64,000 nt of DNA, taken from positions 2,544,687 through 2,608,686 of the forward strand of contig JALECJ010000257.1 in NCBI GenBank assembly GCA_023515745.1. The letters are read 5' to 3'. The stretch comes from Amoeboaphelidium protococcarum. Lineage: Eukaryota > Aphelidiomycota > Aphelidea. A program made the position numbers and the translations under genes. A model generated the notes under the pieces. The model did not search any database. It had not been told where the DNA came from and was given only the letters and a program-made list of their open reading frames with translations. This document shows, one piece after another, positions 1 to 10,694 of the stretch. How positions within the stretch are numbered: position 1 is the stretch's first letter; every line of letters starts with the position of its first letter.

Positions 1-487
1 TTGCACCAAGATTACGCAGACCAACTGGACTAAGTGATTAACGAGCACGTTCAGGTTCACGTTCATATAATTAGCTGACTTCATAATACTATTCCAGTGC
101 CTTGTCAAGATCCAGCCACTTCTCCATCCCAAGTACATTCAAACACCTGGGATTAGATGAGACGCAATGCTTCTGACATAACCTCTTCTAATTGGATATC
201 TATTTCCTAATATCTTTAATTGCATTCTTCAAATCTGCCGCTTCATCTAAACCTTTATCGACTTTACTTTTGCTATTACGCGGTGCAATATTAGAAGACT
301 ACTCTGACTATGAGGCAAGATTTTACGCGGCAATCAACTCACTCAACTACAATTCCATCCCAAAGACACTCTTACATTACCGTCCACCTTCCTCATCAAG
401 TCCATAAGATATCAGGACATGCTCATCCAAAATATCATTAAGACTATTAACTTGCTTCACCCATGACCACTTGCTGTCAGACTTCAT
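1..487 (-). CDS. Unknown protein, N-terminal part (runs off the left edge)
   Basis: With TAA/TAG read as Gln this minus-strand frame is open from an ATG at 487 to the window edge (162 codons). It starts MKSDSKWSWVKQVN and contains a Gln/Ser-rich stretch followed by a charged helical part (DEAADLKNAIKDIRKQI, then EKWLDLDKALEQYYEVS). Codon use resembles the sure genes and no TGA occurs in frame. I do not recognise the family. A pyrimidine/AT-rich leader lies just upstream of the ATG. The 3' end is outside the window. Confidence 0.6.
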
Positions 488-1032
488 CCTGTATTATTAA
501 AAGTGATAATAGAATTTCCCTTTTAAACTAGACGCGATTCTGTCTGTTTCAAAGAAGAGAAAAACTCTGCTTTTTATGCCGCGGGACATCACTGGAGAAG
601 AACTACTCGCGTTCTCCGAGAGAGAACTAAGTTGCTCAGATCATTTTTACTCAGACAGTTAGATTACACTCAATGTTATTAGAAACTACATTCAGTGAAG
701 TGGTGCTGTCTGAATAAATAGTTGTAACAGCTATTTCTCTGATCGCTTGATCGACTCACCGTAAATCCACAGTTTACCATCATTGCGCTGGGAACAGTCG
801 TTGTTTCACTTTAATCACTGTGGATGATTCTCTTCAAAGATTACCTACTGGCAAAAAACGAACTGTTATAGTTCAATCAATTGCCGTTGTCCTTTGCTTT
901 ATACTGCGAGGTTTCAAGTGACAGTACGACAAAACGATATAATTACAGTACATGAAAAGCTTATGCGAAACAAATTCAACTTTATATTTACAGTACAGTG
1001 CAATAAACATGATTCAATGGCACAGAGTATTA
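488..1032. other. Intergenic, 545 bp
   Basis: Lies between two minus-strand genes. It should hold the promoter of the gene starting at 487 and the 3' end of the gene ending at 1033. I see no conserved coding frame or RNA gene in it. Confidence 0.5.
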
Positions 1033-1625
1033 TCATTCGTAGTCAAATTCATCCGAACGTTCCACATCTTCATATGATTGCGACGCAGGCGATTGATCAT
1101 GGCTAAGAACAGCTTAATGTACAACAGCGTCACCAAGAGACTGCCAAGACGGTACATTGTGCAACTCCATCATTAACTACGCGCGCGCATTAGCTTCTTC
1201 AAACTCTTCCTGCTACAATTGATCTTCTTCGTCTTGTTTCACTCGAGATTTTATCGCTTAGCTTTGAGCTCGGCCATTCATCACAACTGAAACAGGCGGA
1301 TATGTCATTCCGGTCCTGCTCACGGCAGCAAATAGATTGATTCTTGCAAGCATTTTAAATAGATTCACAATTCGATAAAATTTGAGTGGGTAATCAAAGA
1401 AAAGAGGTATAGTAGTCAGGATGGCTGATACACTTTCTGTGTCGGATCAGTTTGTGTCAGAATGAGTCAACCGCAACAAAGTGATCGCCGTTGATCTTCA
1501 TCAACCAAATCAACATGTGCAGAAAGTAAAGCTTAGCAATTGCTGGTCAAGATAATCTCATGTTCTTCAAATTTAGACTCTATATTTGTGTTAAATATTT
1601 TCCGTAATTGAGCAAACAACAGCAT
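1033..1625 (-). CDS. Unknown small protein, two exons (tentative model)
   Basis: The second exon (1436 down to a TGA at 1033) is convincingly coding: a hydrophobic/basic part (YPLKFYRIVNLFKML) followed by an acidic Gln/Glu-rich tail ending DVERSDEFDYE. Upstream, a frame from ATG 1625 (MLLFAQLRKIFN, then FEEHEIILTSNCQALL) also looks coding. They join in phase through a 35-nt GTTGAC...CACAG intron (1437-1471), giving 185 aa. That intron is shorter and has a weaker donor than the clear introns in this window, so the join and the start are uncertain. Family not recognised; it may be membrane-associated. It is divergent from RPS2. Confidence 0.45.
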
Positions 1626-1816
1626 ACCAAATGGTTGATCTCAACCGCCTTCTGCAGGATTGGTGGTAGGCTCAAGTAGTCACTCGATTTTTTTAAGCGC
1701 GTTAACCTTAGCGGCTCCCTGAAATAAAGATTTCAACCTTAGATCAAACAAAATTTCTCCATCGCTTTCAGGCTCTTTCCCAAGTAAGAATCAGAGTTTG
1801 ATTATTTAAAATTAAT

Positions 1817-2581
1817 ATGGCCGACAATTAAGTATCAGCCGGATAAGAAGGTGGAAGACGTGAAGGTGGATTTGGTCGTGGAAGAGGTCGCGGTGGTCGT
1901 GGCGGACGCGGTAGAGGACGTGGTGGTCGCAAGGATGGTGAGGACAAGGAATGGGTTCCAGTCACCAAGTTGGGTCGTCTGGTGAAGGAGGGCAAGATTC
2001 GCTCTTTGGAGGAGCTTTACCTGTTCTCTCTGCCTATCAAGGAATACCAGATCATTGATCACTTCTTGCCAAACTTGAAGGATGAGGTCATGTCCATCAT
2101 GCCTGTTCAGAAGCAGACCACCGCTGGTCAGCGTACCCGCTTCAAGGCATTCGTCATTGTCGGTGACATGAACGGTCACGTCGGTCTGGGTGTCAAGTGT
2201 GCAAAGGAAGTCGCTACCGCTATCCGTGGTGCTATCATCCTGGCTAAGCTGGCCGTGGTTCCTGTGCGTAGAGGTTATTGGGGTACCATTCTGGGTGATC
2301 CTCACACTGTCCCTGCCAAGGTTACCGGAAAGTGTGGTTCTGTGCTGTGTCGTCTGGTGCCTGCTCCTAGAGGTACTAGTATCGTTGCTGCACCTACCGC
2401 TAAGAAGCTGTTGCAGTTTGCAGGTATCCAGGATTGTTACACCACTGCTAGAGGAAGTACTCGTACTCAGGGTAACTTCTTGAAGGCCACTTTCATGGCT
2501 ATCAAGAACACCTACGCTTACCTGACTCCTGATTTGTGGCAGGCAACTGAACTGATCACTAATCCTCTGGACCAGAAATGA
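1817..2581 (+). CDS. RPS2: 40S ribosomal protein S2 (uS5)
   Basis: Small-subunit ribosomal protein of the cytosol, 254 aa, intronless. The start MADNQVSAGQ uses TAA twice for Gln and leads into the RG-rich N-terminal tail typical of eukaryotic uS5 (about residues 10-38), then the conserved [14 protein letters not shown] core and the S5 double-stranded-RNA-binding fold, with [20 protein letters not shown] near residues 105-125. The C-terminal part ([10 protein letters not shown]) matches the family. Length is normal. Stop is TGA. Overlapping minus-strand and +1 frames are shadows. Confidence 0.97.
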
Positions 2582-2750
2582 ATTTGAGTCTTGATTAGAT
2601 CTTAACTAATGAATTTTATAACTCATTTTAATTTATTGTTTTCTATCTTGAATTTTCTGTCTGTTATGCTCATATTAGACGCGCGTCAATCGCGGGATGT
2701 TTTCACCTCTTTCATCAAAGACCAGCCTAAACTGTACAGCTAACTAACAA

Positions 2751-4289
2751 ATGACGGCCACATTTGCTAAAGAGTTTAGACGCGGTACCACAGCGGTATA
2801 CGCGTCAAAGCACTTTAAAGATGGTAGGGAGAGATATACCTAGCGCTAGTTGAGAGCCAACTTCTTTGGTCCCCGGGATTGGTATCTGGAGACGCGTCAG
2901 TAAATGTTAGAGAACGATACGCGCCTGGTTGGTAATGCCAAGTCTATCAATAATCCGCTGTAGCTGAAGGCTAAATAAGCTGGGGCTGTTAATAATATTG
3001 CAGAATAATCGATACCTGAGAAATTAAAACAGAGAGCAGTGTATCCAGCTATTTTAAAAGAGCAGATTGATGATCACGGTCGATTTGATCCTATCCGAAA
3101 GGTTTCCCCGCAAGCGATGGCAAAGTATCGCCAATTTAGATAAGCTCACGCTTTACTAGATCCTTCTAGTGAATTCGCCACTGAGGAGCGTATCATTGAC
3201 TCTTGGGCATACTGGTGCAATGGTCTGAAAAGAAGAATGGGTGGATTGTAGCCGCGTAGAATGACCTATGGCGGACTGACCATCAAGTTATTCGATCAGT
3301 TTGCGAGATAGTCGTCAAAGTTTCCACCTCAATCTGAAGGTATGAGTGCTGAGGCGTATCTTCTTGCGAAATCCTTGCATGAGAACTGTAATCCATTTCT
3401 GGTATCTGGAGATTTAGATTTGAACAATTATTTGAGTGGATAACCTGAGGAGGTTGAGTCTACCTCTACCGCTGATGATTAGGTAACTCCTGTTGACTCT
3501 TCTCTGCTGATGCATATTGTGGATGCTTGCAAAACTCAAGAAGATTTGACTTAGACATTGCCTGCATCTGTTGAGAGATGGCGCTGGTTGTGTATGGGTC
3601 ACATTAATAGTTAGTTCCAAGAGCCTTCGCGCGAGTTGAGTGATTAGATTATCAGCAAGCTGGTTTTATCGAATTTAAATGGAATAGCGTATAGTATGCT
3701 GAAGAATAAGCATATGTACAAACTAAGTCCATCGGTGTCCTCATTTGAGCTGATGATGGTGAGACAGGCAGAGCTGATTTAAGAACTGTCGTAATATTAA
3801 CAACATATGGCTGATGTACCCTCTGTTGAAGAGCTGCCTGTGCCTCCTGTGTTGCAATAGTCTGCTACCAAAAAGAGACTTGCAAGAAAAGATTATCCGT
3901 TTAAGTAGGCACCTAGATTTTACTTTTACAATGTGAAGATGCCGTTTGTTCTTAATCCAGAGCCTTAATCACAGTTCTTTACTTCTGAGTTACCGTCACT
4001 GCCCAATGATAATGAGACCAAGAGATTGCTACCAGATGATTAGAGAAAGCTGCTGAAGATGATGATCGACCAGGCTGAGAAGGAGCAGAACCACATGGAC
4101 AATTAGAGAAGAGAGTCGCGCGTTATGCATGAAGTCTCCCAACTCTATGAAATGTATCACTTGATGACTAGTGACAATCCTCGCTGTTACAATCTGAAGC
4201 CGTCTGAAAAGGTATTGTCTGCTATTAAAAGTACCGCTACCATCAGCGATGAGTGTTAGAAGAGATATGAGCTATTCACATAAGATTGA
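2751..4289 (+). CDS. Unknown 512-aa protein
   Basis: One long frame when TAA/TAG are Gln, from ATG 2751 (MTATFAKEFRRGTTAVYASK) to TGA 4287-4289. It has many in-frame TAG/TAA codons and host-like codon use. The N-terminus is basic with few acidic residues, compatible with mitochondrial import. The rest is soluble, with segments such as FFGPRDWYLETRQQM, YWCNGLKRRMGG and PRFYFYNVKMPF; a charged Gln/Lys/Glu segment lies near residues 420-450. I cannot assign a family. Its neighbour 113 bp downstream is a mitoribosomal protein, so a mitochondrial role is possible but only inferred. Confidence 0.75.
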
Positions 4290-4402
4290 TACTATTAGAT
4301 ATAAATTTCAAAAAATCGTCTCTCCTATTTTCACTTAAAGGACTTCAATAACTCTTCTCGTTTTCATCAAAGAGCGATTTACGAAGCGAGATATAAACAA
4401 CA

Positions 4403-5482
4403 ATGATTAGATCAAAAGTCACGTCAGTTATTTAGATTAGAGCATACGCCAAAGCAGCTGCGGCTTAGTAAGGTAGCAAATCAAGTGCTGGAGAAGAGAC
4501 CAAGAAGCAGATAGCGCGTCCATCACGTCGATAGTAGTGGCGATTGAAGGCTGATTAGTGGTTAAGTTCTCCAGAGGCTTAACAGTACAATAGGATTTCA
4601 TCGCGTAATTGGCTTCACCCTAAACGTCCGTTCCCAAGCAATCCATGGTTTGTACCAGAGACTCCGGTAGATGATAAGGTGAAAGAGGCGATTTATCAGG
4701 ACTATGCATCCAATCCACTGCAGACTCCAGTGCGCAAACTGGCATTAAAGTATGATCTATCTGTAATCAGAGTGGAAGCGATATTGCGCATGAAGCATCT
4801 AGAGAAGAAGTAAGCTGCAAATGGATACGTGCTGTAGAAGACGTTTAGCAAGAAGATGGAACTAATGCTTGGTGTTGGCGATCAACCTCGATTGAAGGAG
4901 CATCCGGATCTGCGCGAGTATGAACGCGTCAATACTCGCCCGTTGTTCGTCATGTCCTCTGATGAAGACAATGATGATAGTTCTAGCGAGAAAGGGAAAT
5001 CATCATCTTAATCCATAAAGGCAGGAGTAGTATAGGATGTGTCTTTGATTAGCTCAAAGTAATTGGAAAAGATGGGAAATGACAGGTTCCTTAGACGTAA
5101 AGATGGTAATTACATACTACCTCTGTCCGGTATCGCGCAAGAGCCTGAAGAGCCAGTATAGATTATAGAGAAGTAGAACCCGCGAGAGACCAATCTGAGA
5201 TGGAAGTTTATAATTGCTGATGTATCACCAGGTACTGAAGTACAGGCTTACGTCTCTTCTGCTAGAAAAACTTTGACTGAGCACACGGACCAGGAGCTGA
5301 AATAGATGGAGAATCAGCGATGGGCCAACGCGGAAGAGAAATGTGCCATGATGGTCCGTGACAATGATGGTACACTCAGAACGGCTACTAAAGAGGAGCG
5401 CCGTATGCATTTAGAACTCTTCCCTTTGAGATCTGCTACTGCTATTGCTCAAAATGATAATCGTAGATTGTGGTAGGTGTGA
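4403..5482 (+). CDS. Mitochondrial small-subunit ribosomal protein mS45 (Bot1/MRPS35 family)
   Basis: 359 aa, intronless. The N-terminus MIRSKVTSVIQIRAYAK looks like a mitochondrial presequence. The diagnostic part is near residues 75-150: HPKRPFPSNPWFVPE, then KVKEAIYQDY, TPVRKLALKYDLSVIRVEAI and LRMKHLEKK followed by KTFSKKMELML. This is the pattern I know from the fungal 'eukaryotic mitochondrial regulator' family (Bot1 of fission yeast, Mrps35 of budding yeast), where a conserved helix pair is followed by the lysine-rich 'K-F-K-ML' segment. The C-terminal half is charged and diverged. The family is mainly fungal, so the gene supports a fungal-lineage host. Family call by motif memory only. 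Confidence 0.72.
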
Positions 5483-5609
5483 TAACTTACATCAAAGCGC
5501 GTTATAGAAATTAGTGAAGGAATAGATAATCTTGATTTCAAGTACCACATTTGCTTTATTATTAATTCTTTAAAATAGTGTAATATAAAGATGCAAATCT
5601 CTCTTATAA

Positions 5610-6527
5610 TCACTGCTAGCGCATTAGCTTTCTCTTGGAAGTCTACGCTCTAAATCCACCCTTGATAGCACTGACAGTCCTTCTACTACCGCAAGCTTTG
5701 CACTGTACAAAGACAAGTCTATTCTCCTTCACCATGACAGTGTCGGCACTCTTACAAGTCTAACATCGGACGTACTCCACAATGTACTTACGCAACACGC
5801 TCTCAATCTATCCTTGCTGAAATCTACCTTTGATAATCAATCTACCCGAACCATCAGTCGATCCTTGTGTGGCCAACTCGGCGTAAAGATAAGAGATTAA
5901 ATGATCCACAGGGCGACCCATTTGTTAGCAAATAGGAACAATATTAGCGAATGCAGTCTTCTTACTTCCCTCCTTATAGACATCCGGCTGAGTCATCACT
6001 ATACCCTTTCTCTAGCCACCGAAGTCTGGATTGTGCTACTTGATGATACGAAAGACGCGATCCAACAGTTCGTGATACGTGTAATCTCTATCCGTCTTCT
6101 ACCAGGCGTCTTCACTCTCAATGAGCGGATTCTCATTCGGATCCACCACGTTATCATCACCCAGAGTATCAGAACGGGACTTTTTCTTTTTCTTCTTCAT
6201 CTTGCTGAAATCCAGCACCTCTTCATCTTACGCCTGCTGCGGCTATGAACCCTGGGAATCTACAGTCATATTGTCCACTTGAGAGCTCAGATTACTCATA
6301 TCATCATTGTCCTCCGAAGCGGCGGCAGCAGCAGCAGCTTTACTCTTACTACTGCTCTTCTTTTTCTTCTTAAGACCGGCGAACATGGCAGCTGGATCTT
6401 CTTCATCCACCGCCGGCTTACTAGCATCGGTGCTCTATTCTTATTTACCAGCATCTTTATCCACCACACTATCATCCTAGAACGACACTGTCTTTTTTGG
6501 CTTCTTAATCTCTTCCACCGCGTCCAT
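5610..6527 (-). CDS. SUI3: Translation initiation factor eIF2 subunit beta
   Basis: 305 aa, one exon. It joins eIF2-alpha and -gamma in the ternary complex that brings Met-tRNAi to the 40S subunit, and contacts eIF5 and eIF2B. The N-terminal half carries lysine blocks ([13 protein letters not shown] and [11 protein letters not shown]), the eIF5/eIF2B-binding K-boxes; two are clear and a third is weaker. The conserved C-terminal core runs from [15 protein letters not shown] to the C4 zinc ribbon, with Cys pairs CQTC and CKAC. The tail KRKLMRQQ ends at TGA. It is divergent from KGD1. Confidence 0.96.
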
Positions 6528-7316
6528 TATATATTGTACTATTTTTTAAAGGTTAACAATTGAAGTGTTTAAGCTCGCTGTAAAGAAGATTCGACGAAAA
6601 GAAAATGTTCTGGATGATACTCCACTTTCATTCAACTTTCTCTCTGGAAGAAATGTTATTGGAATGACACTACCCGTCTATTCGCGTCATAACTCTCTCA
6701 CAAAGCCGTTAAAAGGTCATTCGAAACATTAGAATATGGACATGTGATTTATAGTTTATTGTATAGAAAGACTATCATGATGAATTACAACTGAAGAGGC
6801 GTTACTACACATTGCTCAGTAGAATCAATGACCAAATACAGCTTTTTATAAAAGTAAAAACTAACATCAGAAAAATTCAAAATAATTTGCAGATCTAAAT
6901 CTACAACAGTTATCAATAAGAGTTCAACGCACTAGATACAGTAACCAAAGTCTATCAATCGGAATTAAGCTAAGTGAAATTACAGTACTTCTCCTTTCCA
7001 CAAAAGACGAGAGAGATCAACCCAAATGGCCGAGCGACAAAAGTTTCTCTCATTCAAAACGCGTCGTTATCCTCTCTCATTAATGGAATGTGAAAAGAAG
7101 TGTTCCGTCTTTTGCCTTTCTCTCTCTCTGCCCGCTCACTCGTTCGTTCACTCTAACGTCGTCCTGTTCCCGTAAATCTCAAATTTCATCACCGTCGTGT
7201 GTGAAATTATTCTTTCGTTTCTTTCACACCGCGACTCTTTCCATTTTCATCATTCAGTCTTAAAACATTTATATTTATCATCAATTCAGCACTTGGTAAA
7301 TTCTGGTCACGCATAA
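6528..7316. promoter_or_regulatory. Divergent intergenic region eIF2-beta / KGD1
   Basis: 789 bp between two divergent starts, so it must hold both promoters. It contains a CT-rich block near 7100-7160 (runs of TCTC and repeated CGTTCG/TTCACTC) upstream of KGD1 and an ACGCGT box near 7059. CT-rich leaders of this type recur upstream of other genes here. No coding frame is supported. Confidence 0.4.
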
Positions 7317-10300
7317 ATGTTGAGATTGTGGAGAAGAAATACATCAAGAGGGCTGCGGATTTATACGTCCAAGTAGTCTAGATGTCTTGCTAGCTAGTCA
7401 AGTGTTCATGATAGAACTAAATAGCCTCCATCTGCCAGTGAAGGTTTTCTGGGCGGATCAGTGACGCCATACATTGAGTAGATGTACGAGGCATGGAAGA
7501 AGGATCCAAAGTCTGTTCACGTATCTTGGTAGTCGTATTTTAGTAATGTGAACAGTGGCGCTAGCAGTAAAGTTGCATTCCAAGCTCCGCCTAGTTTAAA
7601 AATGGCTGAGCATGAAGGTGCTGCCATTGCTAATCTTGAGGCATTGCCAGCCGGTGCACAGTCTGAGATTCTGGATCATATGAAAGTGTAGCTTATGGTC
7701 AGAGCTTATCAGGTGCGTGGTCATCATTTGGCAAAGTTGGATCCGCTGGGGATATTGGAACCAGATTTGGAGTCTTCTCATCCTCCAGAACTGGAATACC
7801 AATACTATGGGTTTACCGACTAGGACCTTGATAGAACTTTTCATCTCGGCTAGGGTGTACTTCCTCACTATAAGCATGTGAAGGATAAGTATACGCTGAG
7901 AGAAATCATCCAAATTTTGAAAGATATCTATTGCGGTTCCATTGGAGTAGAGTACACTCATATTCCTGATCGTGCTCAGTGTGACTGGATCAGAGAGCGT
8001 CTGGAAGTTCCGCAGAGATTCAAGTTCAGCAAGGAGGAGAAGTCTATGATCTTGGATCGTCTGATTTGGTCTGATTCTTTTGAAAAGTTTGTGGCCACCA
8101 AGTATCCGTCGGTGAAGAGATTTGGTTTAGAAGGTTGTGAGGCTCTGATTCCTGGTATGAAGGCACTGATTGATAGATCCGTGGATTTGGGTGTTAACTC
8201 GGTTGCAATGGGTATGGCACATCGTGGTAGACTTAACGTGCTGAGTAATGTTGTCAGGAAGCCTAATGAGAGCATTTTCAGTGAGTTTAGCGGTAATTTG
8301 GAGCCGGGATTGGAAGGAAGTGGGGATGTCAAATATCATTTGGGAATGAATTATGATCGTCCAACTCCTTCTGGTAAACGTGTCCATCTGTCATTGGCTG
8401 CCAATCCTTCACATCTGGAAGCTGCTAATCCTGTTGTTTTGGGTAAGGTTGCGGCTGCTCAGTTTTATGAGAATGATGAGAACAAGGATCGCACAATGGG
8501 CCTGTTGTTGCATGGTGATGCTGCATTTGCTGCTCAGGGTGTCGTTTATGAAACTTTTGGTTTCTCTGATTTGCCCAATTATGCCACTGGAGGTACAGTC
8601 CATATTGTGATCAATAACCAGATTGGATTCACTACTGATCCGCGCTTTGCTAGATCCACCCCGTACTGTACTGATGTTGCCAAGACTGTGCATGCTCCTA
8701 TTTTGCACGTGAATGGTGATGATGTCGAGTCTGTGGTCTTTAGTGCTCAGGTGGCTTCAGAATGGCGTCAAAAGTATAAGAAGGATATCGTTATTGACAT
8801 TGTCTGTTACAGAAAGTATGGTCACAATGAGATTGATCAGCCATCCTTCACTCAGCCGCTAATGTATAAGAAGATTGCCGAGTAGAAATCAGTGTTGGAT
8901 AAGTACATTGAGTAGTTGATCGCTGAGAAGACATTCACCATGGATGAGATTGAATCTATGAAGAAGCGTGTGTGGTAGATCCTGGAGGAGAGTTATGAGA
9001 AGAGTAAGGGATACAAGCAGAGTCGTTCTGAGTGGGTGTCCATCAACTGGCCTGATTTGCCAAGTCCTAAGGATTTGAAGTAGAAGATTTTCCCAGCGCA
9101 TGATACTGGTATTAGCATGGAGCAGTTGATGCATATTGGTAAGGCAACCTGCGATATTCCAAAAGGATTTAATGTCCATCCGGTGTTGAACAGAATTTTC
9201 AAGGCTAGAAGAAAGACTCTGGAATCCAATGAGCCTGTCGATTGGGCTACTGCTGAGGCTATGGCGTTCGGCTCCTTACTTGCTGAGGGAAAACATGTTA
9301 GATTAAGTGGACAGGATGTGGAGAGAGGTACTTTTAGTCATCGTCATGCCGTGCTCCATGATCAGCAGAATGAGAAATAGTACATTCCGCTGAACCATTT
9401 GAGTAATGACCAGGCCCAGTTGACCGTCTGTAATAGTTCTCTATCTGAATTTGGTGTCATGGGCTTTGAACTTGGCTACAGTCTGGTCAATCCTCACAGT
9501 TTAATCTTATGGGAGGCTCAGTTTGGTGATTTTTCCAATAATGCACAGTGTATCATTGATCAGTTTATTGCTAGTGGTGAAAAGAAATGGTTGCAGCGTA
9601 CGGGATTGACGCTTCTGCTGCCTCATGGATTTGATGGTGCCGGTCCAGAGCACAGTAGTGCTAGACTGGAGAGATTCTTGCAGTTGTGTGATGACAAGCC
9701 TGGATACTTTCCACCGATGGACCCTGAAAAGTCTCGCCAAATCCAGGATTGTAACATGCAAGTGGTCTACTGTTCGACTCCTGCCAATTACTTCCATGCC
9801 TTGCGTCGCCAGTTGCATCGCGGATTCAGGAAACCTCTGGTGGTTATGGTCTCAAAGTCTTTACTGCGTCATCCATTGTGTAAGAGTCCTCTTAGTGATA
9901 TGGTTGGCAATACTAGATTTGATCGTCTTATTCCAGAAACTGGTTAGATCCGTACCGAAGATCGTGTCAATAAAGTCATCTTCTGTACTGGACAAGTTTA
10001 TTATGCTCTGAGTAAGACTAGAGAAGCTAATGGTATGGATGATGTGGCAATTGTACGTGTCGAACAGATATCTCCGTTCCCATTTGATCTGGTGAAGTAG
10101 CAAGTTGAAAAGTATCCAAATGCACAAGTTGTCTGGGCACAAGAGGAACCAATGAATATGGGATCATGGGACTATGTTGACCCGAGATTAGAGACGGCTA
10201 TGCGCGAGAGTAAGACTCATAATGGTAAGCGTCCAGTATATGCTGGCAGAGAGCCAACCGGAGCAGTCGCCACTGGTAATAAGAAGCAGCATGAGCATGA

Positions 10301-10385
10301 GGAGATTGCCCTACTCAGCCATGCTCTGCTCGGTGAGTACAGGAAACCACACAAGATGACTAATGGTCTTCCAGTTTGGAATTGA
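7317..10385 (+). CDS. KGD1: 2-oxoglutarate dehydrogenase E1 component, mitochondrial
   Basis: 1022 aa, one exon; thiamine-diphosphate-dependent decarboxylase of the 2-oxoglutarate dehydrogenase complex (TCA cycle, mitochondrial matrix). [19 protein letters not shown] is a clear targeting peptide. Then come the N-terminal E1 helix ([19 protein letters not shown]), [17 protein letters not shown], the ThDP domain ([43 protein letters not shown]) and the transketolase-like pyrimidine domain ([40 protein letters not shown]). The C-terminal domain keeps [16 protein letters not shown]. Length is that of full fungal/animal E1. More than a dozen in-frame TAGs encode Gln, for example in [11 protein letters not shown]. 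Stop is TGA 10383-10385. Confidence 0.98.
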
Positions 10386-10694
10386 GTATTTTATTTATTA
10401 TGTACTCTCGGTAAAATTTTATATGATTTCGCGAATGAAGTAGAGATTTGCTGATCCCTTTACATTCTCATTATTATTTTTATCATTATAGTACCATCTG
10501 CTGGTAAAAGAACACCTCTCTTCCTTGTCTGTCTGTCACCTTCGTTGATTGTCAGTCTTCTTCGTTGTCGTTTTAAAACTGTCGCGCGCGCGATTTCCGT
10601 AAGAGCCTTTCTTTTTCCTCTTCACTTTACACAACTCTTACGAAACGTCTGTGCTTGTCAGAATAACTTACGCTTTTAACCAGCTGATTTTAAA
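10386..10694. promoter_or_regulatory. KGD1-UBA1 intergenic, with a CG-alternating box
   Basis: 309 bp holding the KGD1 3' end and the UBA1 promoter. It has a CT-rich stretch (10510-10575) followed by GTCGCGCGCGCGATTT at 10581-10596. A similar CGCGCGCGATTT box lies at 42781-42792 upstream of eL6. Possible activator site; function is inferred only from recurrence. Confidence 0.35.

Noticed and set aside
1835-2305. Minus-strand 156-aa frame opposite RPS2
   Set aside because: Antisense shadow of a highly biased ribosomal protein gene; repetitive Thr/Ser composition mirrors the RG-rich sense strand.
7976-10142. Several frames opposite or beside KGD1
   Set aside because: Shadows of the continuous KGD1 frame, which explains all of the sequence.
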